Shown: piece by piece, positions 59,454 to 64,000 of the stretch | Layout: every line of letters begins with the position of its first letter | Numbering within the stretch: position 1 is the first letter of the stretch | NCBI GenBank assembly: GCA_027579435.1 | Contig: JANBPK010001057.1 | Location: 1 to 64,000, forward strand | DNA: 64,000 nucleotides | Direction: 5' to 3' | Origin: Candolleomyces eurysporus | Taxonomy: Eukaryota > Basidiomycota > Agaricomycetes > Agaricales > Psathyrellaceae | Program-made: the position numbers and the translations under genes | Notes under the pieces: generated by a model | Told to the model about the DNA's origin: nothing | What the model saw: only the letters and a program-made list of their open reading frames with translations | The model's database searches: none

Positions 59454-60497
59454 ATGGATGACGTAGACTCTGAGCTGCTACTCGATGATCGCCATCCTAA
59501 TATCTTCTATTATCCATCTAGAAACTGGGTTCCGGTTGGTGATACTGGGGAGTATAAGTTGACTACAACATGTACGAACCATACTGGGACCACCGCTACG
59601 GTGCATTTCGAAGGTAAATTTTTGGCTTTGAATTACCCGTGCCGAGAAAGAAAGTACACTAACGTGACTATGATGTTCCAGGAACCTCCATAAGAGTCAT
59701 CGGAACGCTCAGCAAAGAGCGGCTCTCAACTTCGAACAACGCAACTTTGGACCTTAGCTTCGAGTTTAGAGGGATTCAGGCACCGAACATCACTTCTGTG
59801 AAAGTCTCCAGTTTTGTGCAGCCCAATTCACCTTTATATGGTTTCCAACTGTACCAATCGCCTGTGTTGGGAGTGGGGAATTACACGCTCACGATTACAA
59901 ATGCAAGCCCGAATAACCAAGGGTTTCTGTGCTTGGACGCAGTGTCAATTGGGCTGGGATATACCCCAAGTTATGGGGGTGCCAGGACGATCGTCTATCA
60001 TGATTCCTACCTTTATCCGAGCAGCCGGGTGGTCACTGCGACGGGGTTGCTAGCTGGACTAGTCGGACTCCTTACTTTGGGCATTTGTTGGTCATTCTAT
60101 GCGCGACACCGCCGGCGCCAGAGTAAACTGAAACAAGGTAAGCACCGGAATTTATATATTTAGTCGGTATCTCACTCCAGCTGTAGGCTCAGAGCAACAG
60201 GAAACGCTCACTATAACCCCGTTTACAGATGGCCCGCGGTTATCAGTCCCGGCTGAGCCCACCTCTGTGCATTTACCTTTCCATGTGGCCGGGTGGAGAA
60301 AAGCAAGAAATGTCATTGGCGCCATTACAGGACAAAGGACGCATGGCGAATCTACCGGGGGTTTCAGAGGTGGTGCGCCGAGTGCAGGGCGACCTTCGAC
60401 TACTGAGGAGCAGGTGCCACCGCCGTACGTAGAGGATTTCGCCGAAGAAGTACATGATCATCGTGAAGAACGGCTTCCCGATCCCTTACCGCGTTGA
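59454..60497 (+). CDS. Single-pass membrane protein, DDRxP/PPxY family copy 5
   Basis: Exon 1: MDDVDSELLLDDRHPNIFYY, TTATVHFEG. Exon 2: TSIRVIGTLSKERL, LDLSFEFRG, FQLYQSPVLG, NNQGFLCLDAVSIG, the helix VVTATGLLAGLVGLLTLGIC and WSFYARHRRRQSK. The last exon (about 60290-60497) gives GQRTHGESTGGFRGGAPSAG and EEQVPPPYVEDF, then a charged extension of about 20 residues beyond the PPxY motif that the 31-39 kb copies lack. The short stalk is almost free of the Ser-rich spacer. It lies directly downstream of thymidylate synthase on the same strand. It appears intact. Confidence 0.75.
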
Positions 60498-60715
60498 TGT
60501 GATTCCATGTTTTGAGATACTCTGCCCAAATATGATACCACGGTAGATATGATCTTCCGATAAATTACCTAGTCCGAGAATTTGACAAGTGCGTATACTA
60601 TAGCTTGTGTAGCTTAAAAGCCATTCCGAAGCAAGTTTTTTCTTATACATTGAATACAAACTGACCTGAGAAGTCCAGGGCAAAATGAGCTCGGGCTCGT
60701 AACAGCACCCGAAGA

Positions 60716-60897
60716 ATTCTCATGATCATGTCTATCCCGATCATGTTGATGCTCTGGAAGAGCAGAAGCTCGAGCCACGGCCATTTCCCAAGTTGAGGTA
60801 GGCGAGGGATAGAATTCAGGATATCGAAGATCTCGCTTATCGTGACGTGGTGGCAGGAAGGTATAATTCTCATCCGCCGATTGCGATGAAAATTTGA
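60716..60897 (+). pseudogene. Second copy of the thymidylate synthase 3' end
   Basis: [15 protein letters not shown] and [10 protein letters not shown] are followed by a TAG, then ARDRIQDIEDLAYRDVV and NSHPPIAMKI, aligning with the last 58 codons of the functional gene (58779-58954) about 1.95 kb upstream. Homology stops abruptly at about 60715, inside the coding region. This fixes one end of the duplicated segment. Confidence 0.88.
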
Positions 60898-61436
60898 TTT
60901 CTGATAGATTCCAGTTCATGTATCCATCGTGAGGAATCTGTCGTAGTCCCTTTTGCTCGGGTTTTACTAGGAATTAGAAGTGTCTTTAGTAGGAATCCCC
61001 CGTCCGCGTTCAAAGATGATGAGCTGCTTCCAACATTGTGGAGTACTGTGCTCAGAGGTTCGGTCGTCTACATCATGATACAAATGAAATCTTTCGTCAT
61101 TATTCAGGGTACCTAGGACCCATTGGAGCGCTTTGAGTTACTCAGACCTTCCATGACTCGTTCACAATCTCATCGCGACTTCAACCCCCTTCTCTTTCCC
61201 ACCTTGCTTCCAAAGACTCACGTCTTGGGTTCTCCGATCTGATTCGCAGCAATGCCGATCGAACATATCACCGTAGATCGTTTTCTGCTACAGGATTTGA
61301 TTTCATCCCGCAAAACCTTGGCATTACAGCACACTTGAAACGACAATGCGATCACAGATCAGTTCGTCGTCACCATCCTGGTCCCTACCCTCGCACCCTT
61401 ACTTTCTCCCTCTCCTGATCTCAAAGCCTGTCGATT
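60898..61436. repeat. Duplicated thymidylate synthase 3' flank
   Basis: Counterpart of 58955-59453. It shares TCCATCGTGAGGAATCTGTC-like sequence, GTTTTACTAGGAATTAGAAG (against GTTTTAATAGGAATAAGAAG) and the pyrimidine-rich stretch leading to the ATG of the next single-pass membrane gene. Confidence 0.7.
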
Positions 61437-62497
61437 ATGGCTACTGGGGCAGACTCTGACTCGAAGCTTTTTCTCGATGATCGCCACCCTGATATCAGAT
61501 GCACTGGAGAGTGGGCTCAGCGTAATGATACTCCCTGGGAGTATAAGTCGACTACCACGTGTACGATCCACACTGGGGATACAACCGTGCTCCAGTTCGA
61601 AGGTAAATTTCGTTTTGAAGTGCCTGCACCGCGAAAGAAAGTACATGAATTTGACTACTCCAGGAAACTCAATCAGAATCCTCGGATCGGTCTATCAGAT
61701 TTTACCTGCGAAAAACGGACCTTTGAACGTCAGCTTTGATTTGATAGAGGAAGCCAACTTCACTTCAATTTCAAAAGGTTTCGCCAGCTTCGAGCAGACT
61801 AGTCAACTTTCATATGGTCTCGAGCTATACAAGTCGCCTGTGCTCGATGTAAGGGAGAATCGCACGTTGGATATTCCAAACGTAAGTCCGGATGACCAAG
61901 AGTACCTGTGTTTAGATGCAGTGGCGGTTGGGCCCTTACGAGATACCCTATCACACCACTACAGAAAGAAGGCTGGTCATTGTAACGGGGGTACTAAGTG
62001 GACTAGTCGGACTCCTTACTTCGGGCATTTGTTGATCATTCTATGCGCGACACCGCCGGCGCCAGGGCAGACTTACCCAGGGTAAGCACCCAAATTTGCC
62101 CACTTAGTCCTTATCTCACTCCAGCCCAAGGATCAGAACAACTGGGACCCCTCATCGCAACACCGTTCACAGAAAGCCCATGGTTATCGGTCGCGGCTGA
62201 ACCCAACTCTGCGCATTTGCCGCGCGGAGGTGTCAATGTGGCCGGGTGGAGAAAAGAAANGACACACTATTGGCGCGATCACAGGACAAAGGACGCAGGG
62301 TGAATATACCGGGAGTGTAAGAGGTGGTGCACCGAGTGCAGGGCGACCTTCGGCTACTGAACGGCAGATGCCACCGCCGTATGGCTTCGCCATCCCTCAT
62401 CGCATTGATATGATTCCATGTTTTGAGATACTCGGGCCGGACACGATACTGCTGAAGATATTATCCTCCGATAAATGGCGTAGTTTGAGAGTCTGAC
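61437..62497 (+). pseudogene. Single-pass membrane protein, DDRxP/PPxY family copy 6, decayed
   Basis: Exon 1 (MATGADSDSKLFLDDRHPDI, DTTVLQFEG) and exon 2 (NSIRILGSVYQIL, LELYKSPVLDV, DQEYLCLDAVAVG) can be read as in copy 5. A frameshift follows after about 61960. Reading on in the new frame gives LVIVTGVLSGLVGLLTSGIC, where the next codon is TGA in place of the TGG of copy 5, then SFYARHRRRQGRL. The last exon with RQMPPPYGF is still recognisable and has an N at 62260. Loss of the membrane exit makes a dead copy likely. Confidence 0.8.
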
Positions 62498-64000
62498 AAG
62501 TGTGCACAATACAGCTTGTGCAGCCTAAAAGTCATTCAGAAGCAAGTACTCGGATAGCATCTGTCCGAAATAAAACGAGACGGGAGAAGGAAGAATTTCG
62601 GTCGGTCAATCGACCTCCACTTATTGTATGCAAACTGACCTGAAAGGTCAAGGGGTGCCACGTTCGTCGTGGGCGATGTTGCACCGGCTAAAGCCGGTCA
62701 TGAAATTTATACTACGTTGGAGGAGTGTCAGTCGATCAGGTCGGGACGTGCAAGCTTTGGAAGATCCTGCATCCGGTTGCAACAGCATGACTGGACGAGT
62801 TGGGCCTCCCCCTTGAGGTCTCCCTTCTACATCAGGAAACGTGCAAATTACTTTTCCTCTTTTAGAAGCTCTCTCAAGCGCCCTCAAGCTGAAAAAAGCT
62901 AGCAAGCCAAAGGCTGACAAGTTCACGTCAGTTTTAGCAAAAAGCTAGGCCAAATTTGGCGGGGGCAATGGCCGGAAAAGGCTTAAAANGTGACAAAAAG
63001 CTCGAATTTAAAGTTTAGGTTTACTGATGAAGGAATCGTTTACTAAACGATTCCTTATTGTCGCTGTTCGTGGGCAACCTTTTGGATTATGAGCATGTGG
63101 GTCTTGAACCTGTGATATTTGACTTGCCTATAGTCTGGAACGTGGAATTTAACTAGCGTCCGTCAGGACACTGCATACCTTGGAATATGCCGCCTGACCC
63201 GGATGCAGGTCAGATGCCCACCTGAGGATGATGCGAGGTATCAAATGCAGCTCGGATCGCCTAAATGGCCATGGGTGTGCGATCACCACATATCTTCATT
63301 AGGGCGATGATAAGTACCCTCCACATCCTCCAAGCCCATTATCACCGCTATCCGCAGGGTTCTACCTTCTCTATGGATTCGTGAATAGCTCTCTTTTCAT
63401 GAGCTGATAGAAGAAAGTGCAGAGACCAAATACTGATACCAATCTCTGACTTCCTCATGTGTTCGATTATATGCCCGTCTGGTCTGGGTTTCTAGGCGTC
63501 CAGCTTCTGACAGGCACGTAAAGCGCACCAAAATACAAGAATTTCTTTCAATTGGGTTCCCGAGTCTTCTCGTTCCGACAGAATCGAGCGCCCTCCGGGT
63601 CATCGGATGCACTGCGCTGTGGGCAGACCGGCCTACTATGCGCGAACACGATGGAACACCGTGTCAAATTAAGAGTGTTCTTAGTTGGAGAAACCCTGAG
63701 CTGGCAGGGAACAGGGGGTTTCTCGGCAATTTTTGCTGCCCCTTCGACTCTTCCCTTCAGAACAATGTCGTTTACTGTCTTGTAGCCCGCCAGATATCTA
63801 TATCACAAAACCATGATGCATTGAATGTTTGTGTGTCAACTTCGAGCGTCACAGATCAACCTCCTTCACCATGGTTCGAAGTTGTCGTATAGCTATAGTC
63901 ATAGTCATTGACAATTTCTGCGGCTCTAAAAACCGTAACAATGATCACTTAGCTTTCTGTCTGTACTCTTTTCTCCCGGTTTCACGCCTTATCATGCTTT
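62498..64000. other. Right-hand stretch without a recognised gene
   Basis: 62400-62560 is the duplicate of the sequence 3' of DDRxP copy 5 (60493-60640). A perfect 27-base palindrome is at 63030-63056. At about 63300-63455 there is a diverged copy of the promoter region of coiled-coil gene 2 (51400-51560). The frames at 63552-63892 have no recognisable features. Confidence 0.4.
63030..63056. repeat. Perfect inverted repeat, 13-base arms with one-base centre
   Basis: Arms AAGGAATCGTTTA and TAAACGATTCCTT around a single C. It lies in a stretch without genes and could be a transposon end, a protein binding site or chance. Confidence 0.6.

Overview
The window is a piece of a mushroom-forming basidiomycete genome (Agaricomycetes, probably Agaricales). 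Genes are broken by many 45-65 nt GT-AG introns. Several families are typical of that class: a FunK1 kinase, a DUF6533 membrane protein, MYND-finger and F-box proteins, a NACHT-type remnant, a CE15 glucuronoyl esterase and a seven-bladed propeller lectin like that of Psathyrella. Fifteen single Ns, several beside homopolymers, show a draft assembly with some indel errors, so a few apparent frameshifts may be technical.

Layout. 0.9-12.1 kb: a decayed F-box gene, a remnant of an unknown gene (X) carrying a FunK1 scrap, a DUF6533 membrane protein, an intact FunK1 kinase and a broken copy of that kinase's tail. 12.4-16.3 kb: a secreted glucuronoyl esterase and a MYND-finger protein. 18.6-24 kb: a 7TM protein (copy 1), a large F-box protein and ribosomal protein P1, the clearest housekeeping gene. 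24.8-29.2 kb: a second 7TM gene and a single-pass membrane protein with a Thr-Pro-Gly minisatellite. 30.3-39.6 kb: a small coiled-coil gene followed by four minus-strand copies of a single-pass membrane protein family, with a NACHT remnant between copies 1 and 2. 40.2-50.1 kb: decayed and intact 7TM genes alternating with fragments of gene X, one copy interrupted by a putative solo LTR. 51.5-52.3 kb: the second coiled-coil gene. 53.4-62.5 kb: a dead thymidylate synthase copy, a diverged 7TM gene, the propeller lectin, the functional thymidylate synthase, and a tandem duplication whose breakpoint lies inside thymidylate synthase and which carries two more single-pass membrane genes.

The main theme is local expansion and decay of membrane-protein families. 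I see seven 7TM loci plus one short tail fragment, and six single-pass loci. The single-pass proteins share a DDRxP ectodomain motif, a GFLCLDAV-like motif before the membrane, a basic stop-transfer and a terminal PPxY motif. PPxY is a known ligand of WW domains such as those of Rsp5/Nedd4 ubiquitin ligases, so regulated turnover of a variable surface protein set is a reasonable inference. Nothing in the sequence proves a signalling system. Housekeeping genes (RPP1, thymidylate synthase) sit among these accessory arrays.
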